A stretch of 64,000 bases of DNA from Phascolarctos cinereus. Lineage: Eukaryota > Chordata > Mammalia > Diprotodontia > Phascolarctidae. The stretch lies in the NCBI RefSeq assembly GCF_002099425.1, contig NW_018343964.1, forward strand, positions 17,728,501-17,792,500, given 5' to 3'. The position numbers and the translations under genes are program-made. Positions 43,249-55,714 of the stretch are shown in pieces; the first letter of the stretch is position 1; every line of letters begins with the position of its first letter. Under the pieces are notes generated by a model. It was not told the origin of the DNA. It was given only the letters and a program-made list of their open reading frames with translations, and searched no databases.

Positions 43249-44335
43249 GATCATTGGTCTGGTCTTAATAAAAGGAGTCGACATCCTGTGTGCATCTTTT
43301 CTATATCCTTCCTGCTTCTTCCAATCCAGTCAAGTTACATGTATGACAGTCTGGAAAAAATTACCTTCCTTCTGGTTAATTCTTCTATTTGCCTCTCTGG
43401 GAGTTGGAGAAATTATGCCTTCTGCCTTCTAAGTTTTATGACAGATCTTATAATCTTCTTAGGGAGTGCCACCCCTCATTAAGGGGAAAAAAATGATTTC
43501 AAATCTAGAGGGTCCTATTCTGTCAACAAAAGAAACCTGCCTCTTTAATCCAGTCATATGGCCCATTGCTGTACTCTTTTCCTAGACCTGTTGTTCTGGG
43601 CTAGAGCTGAGAGAGGTTGTTATGCCCTCCTTCCAAATATCTTGAGGGTAATTAGATGTTGATCCATAAGTACGATATTGGGAGCTTCCTAACTGAACAA
43701 AACTGGAACAATCTCCTGTACCTTGTGACTTTCTCCACCTGTCTACCATTTTGGAATTTTGATGTAAGAGGCAAGAGAATGTGATGGGTGGGAGATGAAA
43801 GGAAACTAATTTCAGAGATGCTCCATAGCAATTTGCACCTACCCCAAAGTACTGCTTCCTCTCCATCCTGTCTCCACAATGATGGCAGCAAAACAGAAAC
43901 ATTCAGTGAAATTGATTGGTATGATCCCCAGGATCAGGATCAACAGATACCTAGAAATAGCAGTCATTCCAGATGAACTGTGACTGAAAAGACCAGAAAT
44001 CAGCATGCTGAGGATGCACCTCCAGGAACAGCAGCACAATGGTTCCAGAATCATCATGACAATTTTCTGCCAAACCAATTTTCACACTGACTAGACTTTC
44101 CAAATGAGATCTAGGAATGCATTGTCCACACTAGACCATGGGTGTCCACAGCCCAGGAATAGATAAAAGCATTCAGGATCAGGGACTAGTACAGGTCAGT
44201 AGGGTGGACTGGTAAAGTACAGAAGCTAGAGATCAAGGTGGTGGGGAGGGGAGAGGGTGTGCCCAAATTCATATAAGAATGGAGAATGTGACTCTTGAAG
44301 GCAGAGCTGAGTCAAGAATGTTAGAATAAAATGAA
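43247..44335. other. Intergenic, unassigned
   Basis: Several overlapping small frames (43288-44078) without domain features. No named repeat. Confidence 0.4.
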
Positions 44336-44460
44336 GGGCTTGACTATACTGTTTGCAACAGGGTATTTGTCTTTCTCGTTTTATCAGTGGGGAGAGAAGG
44401 GGTTGGAAGGGAGAGAATGCAGATCTAAAAATAAAATAAAATTTAATTTAAAAAAAGAAG
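44336..44460 (+). mobile_element. Possible L1-like 3' UTR with A-rich tail
   Basis: 'ggggagagaaggggttggaa', 'gggagagaatgcagatctaa' and 'aaataaaataaaatttaatt' resemble the tail of a retroposed L1 3' UTR. Weak. Confidence 0.35.
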
Positions 44461-44544
44461 GAAATGAAGGATATAAGTAGATCAGGAGCCTGAAAAGGCT
44501 TACGTGTTTCAATATCCAGGAAGCCAAGTTGGTAGGAATGTTAA

Positions 44545-44830
44545 TCAATCAATCAACAAAGATTTATTAAGTGCCTACTGTATACCAGATACTGCGCTCT
44601 AGACCCTGAAGACAAAAGACAAAAATGAAAGAGTTCTTTTTTTTTTTTTGCTTTTTGGTGAGGCAATCAGGGTTAAGTGACTTGTCCGAGGCCACACAGC
44701 TAGTAAGTGCCAAGTGTCTGAGGTGTGATTTGAACTCAGGTCCTCCTGACTCCAAGGCTCTATCTACTGCAACACGTAGCTGTCCCCAAAGAATCCTTTT
44801 TTGCAAAGTGTTTGCATTCTATTGTATTTG
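44545..44830 (-). mobile_element. L2 3' end split by a SINE
   Basis: 'caaagatttattaagtgcct' to 'aaagacaaaaatgaaagagt' (44545-44634) resumes after the SINE as 'gcaaagtgtttgcattctat' (44803-44822), in the correct antisense L2 order. Confidence 0.7.
44635..44787 (-). mobile_element. Marsupial CORE-SINE nested in L2
   Basis: A T-rich tail then 'tgaggcaatcagggttaagt', 'gaggccacacagctagtaag', 'ttgaactcaggtcctcctga' and 'cacgtagctgtcccc'. The flanks 'aaagagttctttt' and 'aaagaatcctttt' look like a diverged target-site duplication. Confidence 0.92.
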
Positions 44831-45424
44831 TGTATGCATAAAATGTGTGTATATACATGTATATACATATGCAAATATGTAATAAAATAAATATGAAGTA
44901 ACTCATTACTACTATTTTTTGTGGTGGTGGTGATGGGACACATGAACAGCTGGAGGGATCAAGAAAGTCTTCATGTAGAAGAAAGCACATGTTGGAAATT
45001 TGAGGATTTCAGTACAGTTTTCAGCTAAGAAGGGAATCTTGATTTGGGGTTTCTGGAACAAGTATGCCTTTTCTATCTTCTAAAATACTAACTTCAAAAC
45101 TTCAAAGGCTTATAATTTCATTACTGCGGTTAGACTCTACTGACACCCATTATAACCCCTCTATGTCTTAGACGACAGTCTTCAAGAGCTTCTGTAGCTG
45201 TCAAGCTGGCAATGGACCTACAAATATGGCAAGGTTGGGCCACAAATAATGCCCATCAGGGGTAAAACATAGTCTGTGTATTTGCAATTATATTAGAAAT
45301 TACTAGGCAGTTTACAAGAGAAGGCTACAATCTTGCCTTTTGAATTTCTGGTTCAATTTCTAGTTCTGAAACAAAGCCTGTTAAGCATCCAAATCTGTGT
45401 ATTCGACAGAAAAGGACAGACTTT
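44831..45424. other. Intergenic; short TA/CA-rich stretch
   Basis: A TGTATA-type stretch at about 44830-44885; otherwise nothing named. Confidence 0.4.
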
Positions 45425-45655
45425 ATAGACAATAATAGCTGACATTTACATAGTGCTTTAAGGTTTATAAAGCACTTTATCCACATCATCTGATTAGATC
45501 CTCCAATAACCCTGTGAAGTAGGTCATCCCATTCTACAGATGGGGGAATTGAGGTTTGGAGAAGTTAAGTAGTTTTCTCCTGGTCATCCAGCTGTTAAGT
45601 AACAGTGGCAAGATTCCAAAGTAGTGTCTTCAAGTCCACTATACCACCCTGAGTC
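45425..45655 (-). repeat. CORE-SINE/MIR-type SINE
   Basis: 'aataatagctgacatttaca', 'tagtgctttaaggtttataa', 'agatcctccaataaccctgt' and 'cattctacagatgggggaat' in inverted order. Confidence 0.82.
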
Positions 45656-46369
45656 TATAGCAGGAGAAATGAATCAAATTTAATACATGTGTGCCAGGAA
45701 CCTTACAATTCTACAGCAACTTATGTAGGAAGCAAGAGCTGCAGCATGCTTCTCTACTGAGACAAGCCCAGGAAGAGGCAAGGAGAAGTTTCCAGTGCTT
45801 AAAAACTCCAAACAAGGAACAGTTGATCCTCCCTGGCCAAAAGCTGATGATTTTTTTTTAATGTCACCAAAAGTTGGGTCAGCTTAAAATAAGGCATGAC
45901 CTATTGACTTTGTTATGTCGTCAAAATTTGGCTTTTAGCCCAAAGGAGGGTAGATTTCTTCCCTGTGATTCATACATTACCCATAAATACAGCTACCATA
46001 TGTTCCAGATATTCTGAGACAATCCTTGTTTCAAGAAAAGTTGTGTACTTTGGTGAAGCTTTCCAAAAGGAATATCTTTTGTCAGTACATGTGACACAAG
46101 TTTTGGTTCTGAAAATATGATCACTATATCCATAAGGTTTTGGCATCCAAGACTTCTTACTAAAAACTCCAAAGCTCTCAGCACTTCTTTTAAAATGCCA
46201 CAATTTTTCATTGATAGGAAAGTCATAGTCAGAAGTGCAGTCAGAGTGCATAGTCAAGGATCAGCACCCAGAGACCCAAGTGGGGGAATTCAATTCAATC
46301 CACCAAATACTCATTAAGTGTTCACTATTGTTCCCACAAACAGGAAGGTTTGTCAATGATCTGTGGACC
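45656..46369. other. Intergenic; L2 terminus at 46285-46335
   Basis: Frames at 45970-46257 have no domain features. 'aaatactcattaagtgttca' at about 46306 is a short antisense L2 end. Confidence 0.4.
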
Positions 46370-46640
46370 AGCTGGATAGGCAGCTAGGAAGGAAAAAGGA
46401 TGGAACACTGGACCTGGAGTCAGAAAGATCTAAATTCAAATCCAGCCTCAGACACTTACTAGCTGTGTGACTCTGGGAAAGTCCCTTAACTTCTGTCTGC
46501 CTCAGTTTTGAATCTATAAAATAGAGGTAATAATAGCACCTACCTCCCAGGGTTGTTGTAAGGATAAAATGAGCTAATATTTGTAAAGTGCTTTGTAAAC
46601 CTTATAATGCTATGTAAGTGCTACCTGTTATTGTGGTGGT
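46370..46640 (+). repeat. CORE-SINE/MIR-type SINE, full length
   Basis: 'ggcagctaggaaggaaaaag' head, 'acctggagtcagaaagatct', 'acacttactagctgtgtgac', 'tctgcctcagttttgaatct', 'ggataaaatgagctaatatt' and 'gtaaagtgctttgtaaacct'. It shows the whole sense order from SINE head to MIR-like tail. Confidence 0.9.
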
Positions 46641-46672
46641 GGTGGTGGTGGTGATGATAGTGATGAAGATGA
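46631..46672. repeat. (GGT)n/(GAT)n microsatellite
   Basis: GTG and GAT units at the 3' tail of the SINE. Confidence 0.85.
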
Positions 46673-47564
46673 TGTTGATGGCAGCATCTGGACCTGTAGC
46701 CAGTACAGGGCAACCAAATTACGCCCTTGGAGACTGGGTGTGGGCAATTTGTACTCTTCCTTTCCAAAGCAATCCTTATCACTATGGGCTGATTTTCTGA
46801 AGGAAGAACCAAGTTACCTCCTGGTATAGTTTCCCCTATAGCAGAACTATCCTATGGATTCCCCTTCCCCTCAGCAACTGAACTTGCCACAGGTGCAAAA
46901 ATCCCTAGTTATAGTTCTCATAACAGCTATTGCAAATAATAATAATAATAATAATATGGGCACCAGCTTCTCTTCCCCTCTGAGCCTAAGAGGAGTCAAC
47001 ATAGAAAAGCAGAGGTACCAGCCTTCTGGGCACATATTTCTTTTCACAGATTATTATGCCTTTTGTTTTTATATCACAGTTATCTCTTACTCTATTCCTT
47101 CTCCTCTCTACCCAGTTAGCCTTCCCCCGTAACAAAGATTTAAAAAGAAAATATCAACGCTGGTGAAACATCAAGGTAGAGGAGTTCTATTGGCAGTAAG
47201 AGAAAGATGTCCGACTTTGGAGCTTGGACTTCTCTTCACCACTCCTCCAGGCCATCAGATCTCCAGAGGCCAGGCCCCAGTAAATGTGATCCACTTAATT
47301 TTGAAACTGCCATTAATGAATGCAAACTAACAGAGCCCATCATATCCAGCCGGCCTAGGACTGTGTGCTTCACATCACATCCAGTATCCTGCCCAGGTTA
47401 CCTTCCCTGCCATTGTGGGTTTCCTCTGCCCCAAAACTTTCTACCTTTTACTCTGGGATCAACAACAAGTCAATACTAGCATTGTTTCTGGAAACCCCTG
47501 TGGCTTCATTCACCAATCCTGTGACTTCCTAGAACAAAACATCCTCACCCTCATATATAAAAGC
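46673..47564. other. Intergenic; short (AAT)n
   Basis: (AAT)n at about 46935-46957. The part at 47190-47560 resembles the run-up to an L2 3' end but is not firmly assigned. Confidence 0.4.
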
Positions 47565-47655
47565 ATACATACATATACACACATATTTATGTGTATATAT
47601 AATATGAATACATGTATATATATACATATATACACATACATACATACATACAGTC
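47565..47655. repeat. (CATA/TATG)n microsatellite
   Basis: Degenerate ATAC and TATA units ending in a clean (CATA)n. Confidence 0.88.
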
Positions 47656-47659
47656 CCCA

Positions 47660-47770
47660 TAAGACAATGCGAGCTCTCTGAAGGCAGGGATTGTCTCACT
47701 TTTCTATTCATAGCCCTGGTGCTTAGCATAGCATTTGGTACATAGTAAATGCTTTAAAATGGTTTTCATT
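47660..47770 (+). mobile_element. L2 3' terminus
   Basis: 'gagctctctgaaggcaggga', 'ttgtctcacttttctattca', 'ccctggtgcttagcatagca' then (CATT)n. Confidence 0.7.
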
Positions 47771-47789
47771 CATTCATTCATTCATCTTT

Positions 47790-48345
47790 CATGCTGCTGC
47801 TTCATTATGCATGGTCATGCCATTCCTTTGCCTCTAAATCATCCATGGTTGCCTATTGCATATTCAATAATGTTCAGTTATGTTTCCTGGCATTCTAGGC
47901 TCTTCACAAACTGGTGCCATCCTACTTTATCTATTAGCCCTATGGTATTTCACATTACTCCTTGTCACATGTTGAATGCTCCAGTTAAGTTGGACTTTCC
48001 ACATACATAGCTTGACCTTTCCTACATCTATACCTTTGATCATGCTATTCCTTGTGGTTGAGAATCCTCTATTTCCCTCTTTACCTGTTGCCCCAAATCA
48101 AAGCCACCCTCTCCTTCAGGCCTTTAATGGTCCCTCCAGTCAGTAACAAAATATTTCCCCTTGGACATCACATAGAATTTTATTATACAACTCTCTAAAG
48201 CAGTTATCATACTTAATAGGGTTTTATACTGTGTCTGTGCTGCATCCTTCTACCAGGGCAGAGACTATGTCTTCTCTAAACTTTGCATCTCTTCCAGCAC
48301 CTACCACAGTAGATGCTTAATAAATGTTCTTCGAATTGATTTGTC
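47790..48345 (+). mobile_element. L2 3' end
   Basis: Sense L2: 'ccatggttgcctattgcata', 'ggctcttcacaaactggtgc', 'gagaatcctctatttccctc', 'gatgcttaataaatgttctt' and 'cgaattga'. Confidence 0.82.
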
Positions 48346-48399
48346 AAACTTTAAGCATCCTTACTGGTGTGGGAGGATATGACCAAGTAATGCTCTCTT

Positions 48400-48475
48400 T
48401 GTCTCTCCATTTCCTCTTATTGGACTAGATCACCTCTAAGACAGTTTCCAGCTCTAAAAATTCTGTTTCTTAATG
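48400..48475 (+). repeat. MIR 3' fragment
   Basis: 'ggactagatcacctctaaga' then 'cagtttccagctctaaaaat' is the end of a sense MIR. Confidence 0.6.
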
Positions 48476-49039
48476 TGTGTCACCTCTCACTTAGGCAACT
48501 GTCTGCAGGTGCAGGTGATTGCAACAAAAGAGTGGGACCTCTGGGGAATCCTTGGAGTGAAAAACAGAGGAGCCGAGTTGGGCAGGTAGGCAGGCATCTA
48601 TCTCACTGTTTGTTTGTCTCGCCACTAGAGGCTAAGAAAGGGAGAGGAAATAAAATCTACACTTATCATGCTTGGATTCTATTAAAGCCCCTTGAGTAAA
48701 AACTTTGGTGGATTTAAACTAATGGTGAAAATAAAGTGAAGATCTGTTCATAGATTGGCTTTCACCTTCTTCTCCCTATCCCTTATTTGTATAGTTCATT
48801 GTGAATTGTGACATTTTCAACAATTTCAATCTCAACAAATTTATTAAGTACCTACTTTGTGTTTAAATAGGGCAGATTAATGTCTACTGCTATTGTACAT
48901 GTCAACTGGAAAGAACCAAGTCCAAGATCACTATAACTGATTGAGAGAGATTCATTCACAATAGTCCCAACAATGATCATTACATTTATAATAATGATAT
49001 GGTTGGTGTAAACCTGCCTAACTATCTTGGTGCCTATCC
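48476..49039. other. Intergenic; L2 terminus at 48815-48870
   Basis: A short antisense L2 end ('caaatttattaagtacctac'). A CCACTAGAGG core at 48622-48631 resembles a CTCF site. No gene. Confidence 0.4.
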
Positions 49040-49310
49040 CTATTGTTAGGGAGTTAGCTTGGTGGTGTCGTGCATCAAGTTCTAGATGTGAAGTTGGGAT
49101 TGATCTGAGTTCAAATCTCACTTTAGATTCTTACTAGCTATGTGACCCTGGGTCTGTCACTTAAGCCTCAGTTGCCTCATCTGTAAAATGGGAATAATAA
49201 TAGCCCCTATCTCACAGGACTGCTGTGAGAATAAAATGATCTAATGTTTATATGTAAACACCTTGCATATTCTAAAGTGCTATATTGATTTTACCCATTT
49301 TTATTATCAA
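49040..49310 (+). repeat. CORE-SINE/MIR-type SINE
   Basis: 'tctgagttcaaatctcactt', 'tactagctatgtgaccctgg', 'gttgcctcatctgtaaaatg', 'ggaataataatagcccctat' and 'caggactgctgtgagaataa' in sense order. Confidence 0.85.
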
Positions 49311-49339
49311 GATATTAAAGTGTCCTGTAAATTGGAAAG

Positions 49340-50400
49340 GATATTTGATCCAATTCAATTCAACAAGCATTTATTAAATTCCTACTAAATACATGGCACT
49401 GTGAAAGGCACCAATGATACAAAAATAGAAATGACCCAGGCCCTGGTATTAAGAAGTTACCACCTAATGGGGAGAAGTACAGATAAACAAATAACAAAGA
49501 TTTTTTAAAAAAGAATGAGATAAATGCACAGGAAAGATCCAGGGAAAATGTTCTGAGAAAACTGAGGGAACAAACACTTTAATTTAGGAGGAGGTTAAAA
49601 TGAACAGGGAAAACTGTACAAAAGAAACAATACCTGAGTTGAGCCTTGAAGGAAGTACATTCCAGACAAGCGGGACCACTTTGAAGGCATGGAAGCTGAG
49701 GGTGGAATGTCATGTATTGGGAATAGGTGGCAGGCCAATATAATTGTAATGAAGAAGGTGGGAAAGAAAATATATAAAATAAGACAGGAAAAGAGGTAAA
49801 GGGCATACTATCAAGGACTTTAAAGGTTAAGGATTTTGTATTTTATTCTAGGTGCAACAGAGAGCCATTGAAAATTTTTGAGTAGAGCAGTGACATGGTC
49901 AGATCTGTGCCTTTGGACCATCAACATGGCAGCTGTGTGAAGGGTATATCAGAGAAGAAAGAAACAGATGCATTGGGAGGCTATTGCAGTAGTCCAGATG
50001 AGAGAGGAGAAGACTTCAAGTAGGTTAAAGAAGAGAGTGATAGAAAAGAGGGAATAGATGTGAGAAATGTTGTTGAAACAAGACTGACAAAACTTGTCAA
50101 CTGGTTGAATATGGTAAGAGAGAGGGTAAAATTAAGTATGATCCCAGTGTTGTGAATCTAGGTGACTAAAAGGATGATGGTATCATTAACACAAATTGGA
50201 AAGTTTCAGGAGAGATGGGTCTGAGGATAATATAATGAGTTCCATTTTGGACATGCTGCATTTGAGATGCATTTGAGAGTATTATGATACTATTGATCAG
50301 GGGAGAGATTGGGACTAGATGTGTAATTTTGGGATGGTAGTTAAACCTGTGAATGCTGATGAGCTTACTAAGAAAAAGGGTATAGAGAACCAGTCAGCCA
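49340..50400 (-). mobile_element. L2 3' end and ORF2 end, about 1.05 kb
   Basis: Antisense L2 in order: 'caacaagcatttattaaatt', 'tgagttgagccttgaaggaa', 'gttaaggattttgtatttta', 'gtgacatggtcagatctgtg', 'ggctattgcagtagtccaga' and 'gttccattttggacatgctg'. Confidence 0.87.
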
Positions 50401-50590
50401 ATTGATAAATATTTATCAAGCATCTATTATATACCAGGCACTATACTAAGAAAGGTTCCTAAGACAACACTTACTCAATTCCTACTATGTGCAAGGCACC
50501 TGGCTAGGTGCTTGGGAAACAGAGACAAAAATTAAAAAGTCTGTGCTCTAAAGGGACTTACATTCTACCAGGGATTGGTGTGCAGAGAAG
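50401..50590 (-). mobile_element. Two L2 3' termini in tandem
   Basis: 'gataaatatttatcaagcat ... ccaggcactatactaag' and then 'actcaattcctactatgtgc ... ctctaaagggacttacattc': two antisense L2 ends back to back, the second possibly inserted in the first. Confidence 0.6.
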
Positions 50591-51139
50591 AGCAAGAATT
50601 CATTTGCAAAGTTACTAGTTACACCCTTAATTTATCTGTTTTTTAAGTTCGTGTTATGATTACCAGATAGCAGTATATCAATGCACCAAGAAATACCTGT
50701 ACAATGTCAGTGCTATCATTATTCTGCTTGATTCTCCTCTTCCACCTGGGGAGGGTACACCCTTGTAGCCCATGTAGCCATGGTGACAAGAGAAAAATTT
50801 TCCTCTATATGTCTCTTGTATTCTCTAATTGTATCATGCTTAAACCTTGTTGTGTCAGGGAATCCCTCACCTAGAGTTGACAGCTTCCATACTGCAAACA
50901 TTCTTTTCTATGTGACAATCATTGTCACACACAAAATGGTCAAAATAGGTGCAAAGGAACACAAATTGCACGACTAGGAGAATGTCAGCTGGATGACAGG
51001 AGAAGGCCCACTCTCCATCCATCTCTGACCACTTTTCTCCAAAATCCAAACCATATTTGCACTTGTGTAAATTTTCTAGACATTTTTTAGAGTCAGTGAG
51101 CTTCAGGTGAATCAGTTTTCCATGATATCAACACACTTC
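50591..51139. other. Intergenic, nothing recognised
   Basis: No feature I can name; small frames overlap on both strands. Confidence 0.4.
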
Positions 51140-51365
51140 AATGAGACAGCAGAAAGAGACTGCACCCAAAGTCAGGAGACAGAGGCCTAAACCCAACACT
51201 TATTACCTGGGTGACCTCAGGTAAATCACAACCCCTATGAGCTTCAGGTCCCTTATTTCTCAAATGGAGACATTAATATTTGTACCATCTGTCTCACACT
51301 GTTGTGAAGAAAGCACTCTATAAAGCCTACAGTTCTACACAGGTATTGATTATTACTATCATGCA
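51140..51365 (+). repeat. MIR-type SINE
   Basis: 'gcacccaaagtcaggagaca', 'ttattacctgggtgacctca', 'tttctcaaatggagacatta' and 'ctgtctcacactgttgtgaa' in sense order. Confidence 0.72.
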
Positions 51366-52475
51366 TAGTGTTTTTAAATTCTCCATTAGATTGACAAGAT
51401 GAAAATATGACAAGTGTAGGACCAGTCGGTGTCCCAAGAGGTATATTTTATCATTTATGAGCTGTCTCCCTCTTGGGTTTCCCTTTCTATGCCTCTTTCT
51501 CAGTGTCTTATTCTCTCTATTTCTTTGTCAGTGTATTATGGTCTGTCTCTAAGTATTTCTCTTACTGCCCCAGGCCATGTGCTTGCTCCCCGTTTCTTCT
51601 GGCCAAGCAATGTCTACATAGGGAGGCCATCTAGGTGAGAGTATGTGTCACTTTTCATCTGAGTCTGTCTGAGAGACAGATATCGATAGACTTGTCAGCT
51701 GACAAAATGTTCCAATAAGCCTGGGGAAGAGAGATAACACGCATAGCAAGGTAGGGGCTTCAGACCTGTAGGAAAGAGCTGTTGCATAGAACAAAGCAAA
51801 CCCACATTCTTGAGTCTCTAGCTTTATGTGTCACCAGTTAAGCCACTTTGACCAGGAAGTACTCTTGGCTGTAAAATCTTTTTACCTAATAAATACATTA
51901 GTGTAGTAACTGGACACACAGGCGCAGAAAGCCTGGATGGACAGCAAAAGTCAGAGACAAAATGAAAGGGAAAAAAATTCAAAGAGAGAAGTTCCTCCTT
52001 GACTAAATAGAATTAGCACCTGTGTGACTTGGGCAAGTGACAGCGATGAGCCATCTCCAGTATGTGGTCAGCAAATCCAGTTCTAAATTAGTGACATCTC
52101 CATCTGTATATAATTATCTTAAATCTAGGTATGAAATTTTCAATAACATTTTGAAATATAATCAAATCACTTTAATGGAAATATGTGTGTGTGTGTGTGT
52201 GTGAGATAAATATAGACAACCTAGGGAATGGGAGTGTTGAGCCTGGAGCAAGAATTGGGTAAAATCCTTCTTCTAACATTTACTACCAGTGTAATTCTGA
52301 GTGACACATATGCCTTGGGCAATGCCCTAGGAATTATTCCTTATATTATAGAAGAGTTTTAGATCTGATCTTTGTTGGTGAATGGAATACTCACATTGTG
52401 AGTTTCCCATGCTTATAAAGTCAAATCACTTCCCTATATTTCGGAAATTATATGAAATAACTTAATGGTAATTGC
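51366..52475. other. Intergenic; short (GT)n at 52183-52202
   Basis: No gene or nameable transposon. Confidence 0.4.
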
Positions 52476-53200
52476 ATTTTTTTTGAAAGATTGAAAAAGT
52501 CATAAGCAGAATTACTCTTCTAGACCTGCTTCTCAATAACAAGAAGGTTCCTGAAGCAAAAATGATGGGAACCTTTGGGAACAAGTGACCACTCCATTTG
52601 TGACAGAAGAGAGGAAGGTGGAGATAGTCTGGTGAATGCCATAGATTTGGAAAGAGGAAGTTTTAAAAAGTTTACATAAGGGATGGAAGGAACCAGTGAT
52701 TTAATATTTTATAGGCAAAGTTGGCCCAAGAAGAATGTAAAGATTTCAAGAATGAAATTCTGAAGATACAAACAAATGATTCCAACAATCAAAGGGAGAA
52801 CTGTTTAGAAACCAACATAGATAAATAGAGAGGACTTGTCAGCAAATTTAGATTTTTAAAAGATATGTGTTGAAGGTTTTTTTTAAAGTCAAATCTTTAA
52901 TGTCTTTCCAAACCTAAAATGGATATAAAAAATGGAAAATGGATTAAAGAATAAGCATTAACACAGCCTCTAGCCATTTACTAAGAAAGTAAATCAATTG
53001 CAACAATGAGGTAATCAAAAGAGCTTAGATAACCACTTGAGCTTCTTACCAAGCAGAGATATATAGCAGCCAAGGGCAATACAAGTTTAGACTAAGAAAT
53101 CATTTATAAAATCATATGGAGGAGTATAGTAGGATACCTCAGAAACAGTGGAAACTAATAAAATTTTTACAGAAACTTTATAGAAAGTTTGGTGAAACAT
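52476..53200 (+). mobile_element. L3/CR1 LINE, endonuclease-to-RT linker region
   Basis: The plus strand at about 52510-52600 translates to ITLLDLLLNNKKVPEAKMMG, then TFGN-PLH. This matches the CR1 'DLLLTNKEGLVGEVKVGGPLGCSDH' block near the end of the endonuclease domain, with stops and a lost SDH. Later A-rich sequence fits the linker before reverse transcriptase. Confidence 0.6.
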
Positions 53201-53329
53201 ACAGCAGGGTTTTGTATGCTCATCAAAAATGTCACTGTCAAGGAGAGTATCCATTGTAGACACTTCCAGATAAAAGAAATATCCTCCTTAATTACGCAAC
53301 TATAAGTCCACTGCAAATTCATGTTATCT

Positions 53330-54050
53330 ACTTTCAACTGGACCCTCCCATTATGTAGTAAACCCTTTGTTCTTCCTTAATTTACTCTCCCATTTCCCCA
53401 ATTTGCTACTCTAAGCCTTCTCTTCTTTCCTCAAACCCCAAATGCCATGCCTATTTCCATCTACTTATTTATAGAGAAAATCAAGACCATATGCCATGAG
53501 ATCTACCCTCTGCCCTATTCCATGACTCAGATTCCCTGTACATCTTCACCCAATTTCTCTACCTTTTTTCCAGGTCCCAAGAGAGAGGGGATCTTTCTTC
53601 ATGCCAAAGCCAATTCCCCTTATTTATTTCCTGGATCCAAATCCATTTTCTCCTCTGGGAGTTAGCCTTGTTGAGCATTCCTTCTCTTATTCATCCTAAG
53701 TCTTTCCTTATCTATTGGCTTTTTCTTTGCTGGCTCAGGCCTACCTCATCCTTGAAAAATCTTCACTTGATCTTGCCATTCCTTCAAATTTTCCTTCCCT
53801 TTACAGAAAAACTCCTAGAAAGAGTAGTCTACACTGGTTGCCTCCTCTATTTCTTCACTTCCCACTCCTCATCCCTTATAATATGGTTTTTGATAGTACC
53901 ATTCATCTGAAATGTCTCCCTTCAAGCCTACCAATGATTTCAATGGTTAAATCCAATAGCTTTTGATCAGTCTTCGTCTTCCTTGACCTTTGTGAAGTTT
54001 GTGACCTTTCATCATCTGTGACCTCTCTGTAGTTTTTGACATTGTTGAAC
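53330..54050 (+). mobile_element. L2 LINE, start of reverse-transcriptase region
   Basis: 'aaaactcctagaaagagtag' then 'tctacactggttgcctcctc' encodes the 'KLLERVVYTRCLLYF' block, and 'tctgtagtttttgacattgt' the FDTV block. Frames at 53447-53966 are pieces of this fossil. Confidence 0.8.
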
Positions 54051-54054
54051 AACT

Positions 54055-54180
54055 GTTCCTCCCAAATATTCTCTTTCAGACAGATACTGTCTATCATCCT
54101 TATTTTACAAATGAGGAACCAGCTGAGTCTCAGAGAGTCTGAGTAACTTGCCCAAGAACACCCAGACATTAAATGGGTGT
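54055..54180 (-). repeat. MIR-type SINE
   Basis: 'tatcatccttattttacaaa', 'tgaggaaccagctgagtctc' and 'agtaacttgcccaagaacac' in inverted order. Confidence 0.65.
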
Positions 54181-54477
54181 GTACTTAAAAAGAGAATACC
54201 CAAGGGTCTAACCGAGCAGGGGGAAATTTATTCTAATTAATAAATATTCTAGTGACACTCCTAAATCTCTAATGGATGAAAACATTCTTCTGGCATAGCA
54301 AGGGTGAAAAATATTAGAAGAAACATGAGGAAATTATCCTCAATCCTGAGACTAAAAAAAAAAGTATGAAAGAAGCAGTTCTCAGCCAGTTACCCCCAAA
54401 TACCAATTTGTGATAGAGGACATTCCTCTTGCTCCATCCCTCTAGGCATCTAGTTGGATAATTGCATCTACTTTGGG

Positions 54478-54478
<1 letters not shown>
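54181..54478. other. Intergenic, nothing recognised
   Basis: No feature I can name. Confidence 0.35.
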
Positions 54479-54479
<1 letters not shown>

Positions 54480-54519
<40 letters not shown>

Positions 54520-54530
54520 TTGTGTGTGTA
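54480..54530. repeat. (GT)n microsatellite
   Basis: About 24 GT units with one GGTT interruption. Confidence 0.95.
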
Positions 54531-54609
54531 TGTATAATAGCCAGAATTTATGTAGCACTCTAAGGTTTTATAAAAATAATTATATACTTCATATATATTT
54601 AAAGGGGTA

Positions 54610-54745
54610 CATGTCATCCTTCCTCACAACCCATATATTGTAATCTCTTTAAGGGCAGGCGATGCTTTGTTCTTGTCTTCGTATTTCACGGTGCCTGGTA
54701 CATAGCAGGCCTTTAATGAGTACTTTGCTGAATGAATGATTGGCT
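54610..54745 (+). mobile_element. L2 3' terminus
   Basis: 'atctctttaagggcaggcga', 'cacggtgcctggtacatagc' and 'aggcctttaatgagtacttt'. A MIR-like piece (54535-54580, inverted) precedes it. Confidence 0.7.
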
Positions 54746-55714
54746 GATTTGATGTCTTGAATTCTAACATATGAACAAACTTAAAAGGTGGTTCTGTGAT
54801 TAATATGAGAAGTATGAGAAGAGGGCCTGTGTGACCCTAGGTATGTCCATTAACCCACCTCAAAAAAATACATGTGTGTATGTGTGTGTGATAAGAGGGC
54901 ATGAATGGAATTGAAGTGATAACTTGCAAAGTTTCTTCCACACACAAGAGTCTATGACTACATTTTACAATAACAACAACAACAACAACAAAAACCCAAA
55001 ATCATGTGAAATGTCCTGTCAAGACATTGCTGTTTGCTCTTTTACAGCTTCCATGGTGCCAGTCCAAGGATGATGCTGGCACTAGGCAAAGCCAGCCCTC
55101 TGAAGAGGCTTCCACTGTCTGGACACTGGACCTCAGTCCTAGGATTTGATGAAACCCCTCTCTCCCCGTTCCTGCCCTCCTTCTCGGCCCTGCCCCACCC
55201 CACCCCAAGAGAGAGTTAAAACTGAATTTCCTAGCATGTTTAGATTTGGTCTTGGCTGGGTCTTGAGCTTCGTGATTAGAACCCATAAGAATGCTTCACA
55301 AACACAGAGAGACATTACACACCAAATTCTTCCTCTGCAGTCTCTCCAACACCCAGCACCAGAGAGGAGGCCATACAAGCCCAGGCAACAATATGGATGT
55401 GTTTATCAAGAGTGAGCTTGCCAGCAACCACACAAACCTGCCAAATGCACTGTCAGCAAAAGGTCAATCCAAGTTTCTTTAAGGAATGAGTCTTTGAAGC
55501 CTGTTTCCCAACCCAAACAATTCCAGAGGCAAGTTGCAATGGAAATTGCTGTGACCACTCGGTCAGATATAAATAGCCATGCTAAAAAGGCATGAGGCAC
55601 GTCAACTCCTGTTCTGTTTCCTTAGGCCCTACATCTACTACAGGGGGCAGAATCTGAGACCACACACTGAAAATTCAATGTTGTTTTCTTTACTACTAAA
55701 GTTTGCTATAAAGC
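54746..55714. other. Intergenic; repeat-poor from 55000
   Basis: A MIR-like piece near 54810-54870 and an (AAC)n at 54969-54992. From 55000 to 55700 there is no transposon landmark. Overlapping frames at 55002-55482 on both strands look GC-driven. A CAGGGGGCAG core (55641-55650) resembles half of a CTCF site. Confidence 0.4.

Noticed and set aside
53447-53966. Plus-strand frames of 72-83 codons
   Set aside because: Pieces of an L2 fossil (KLLERVVYTGC block).
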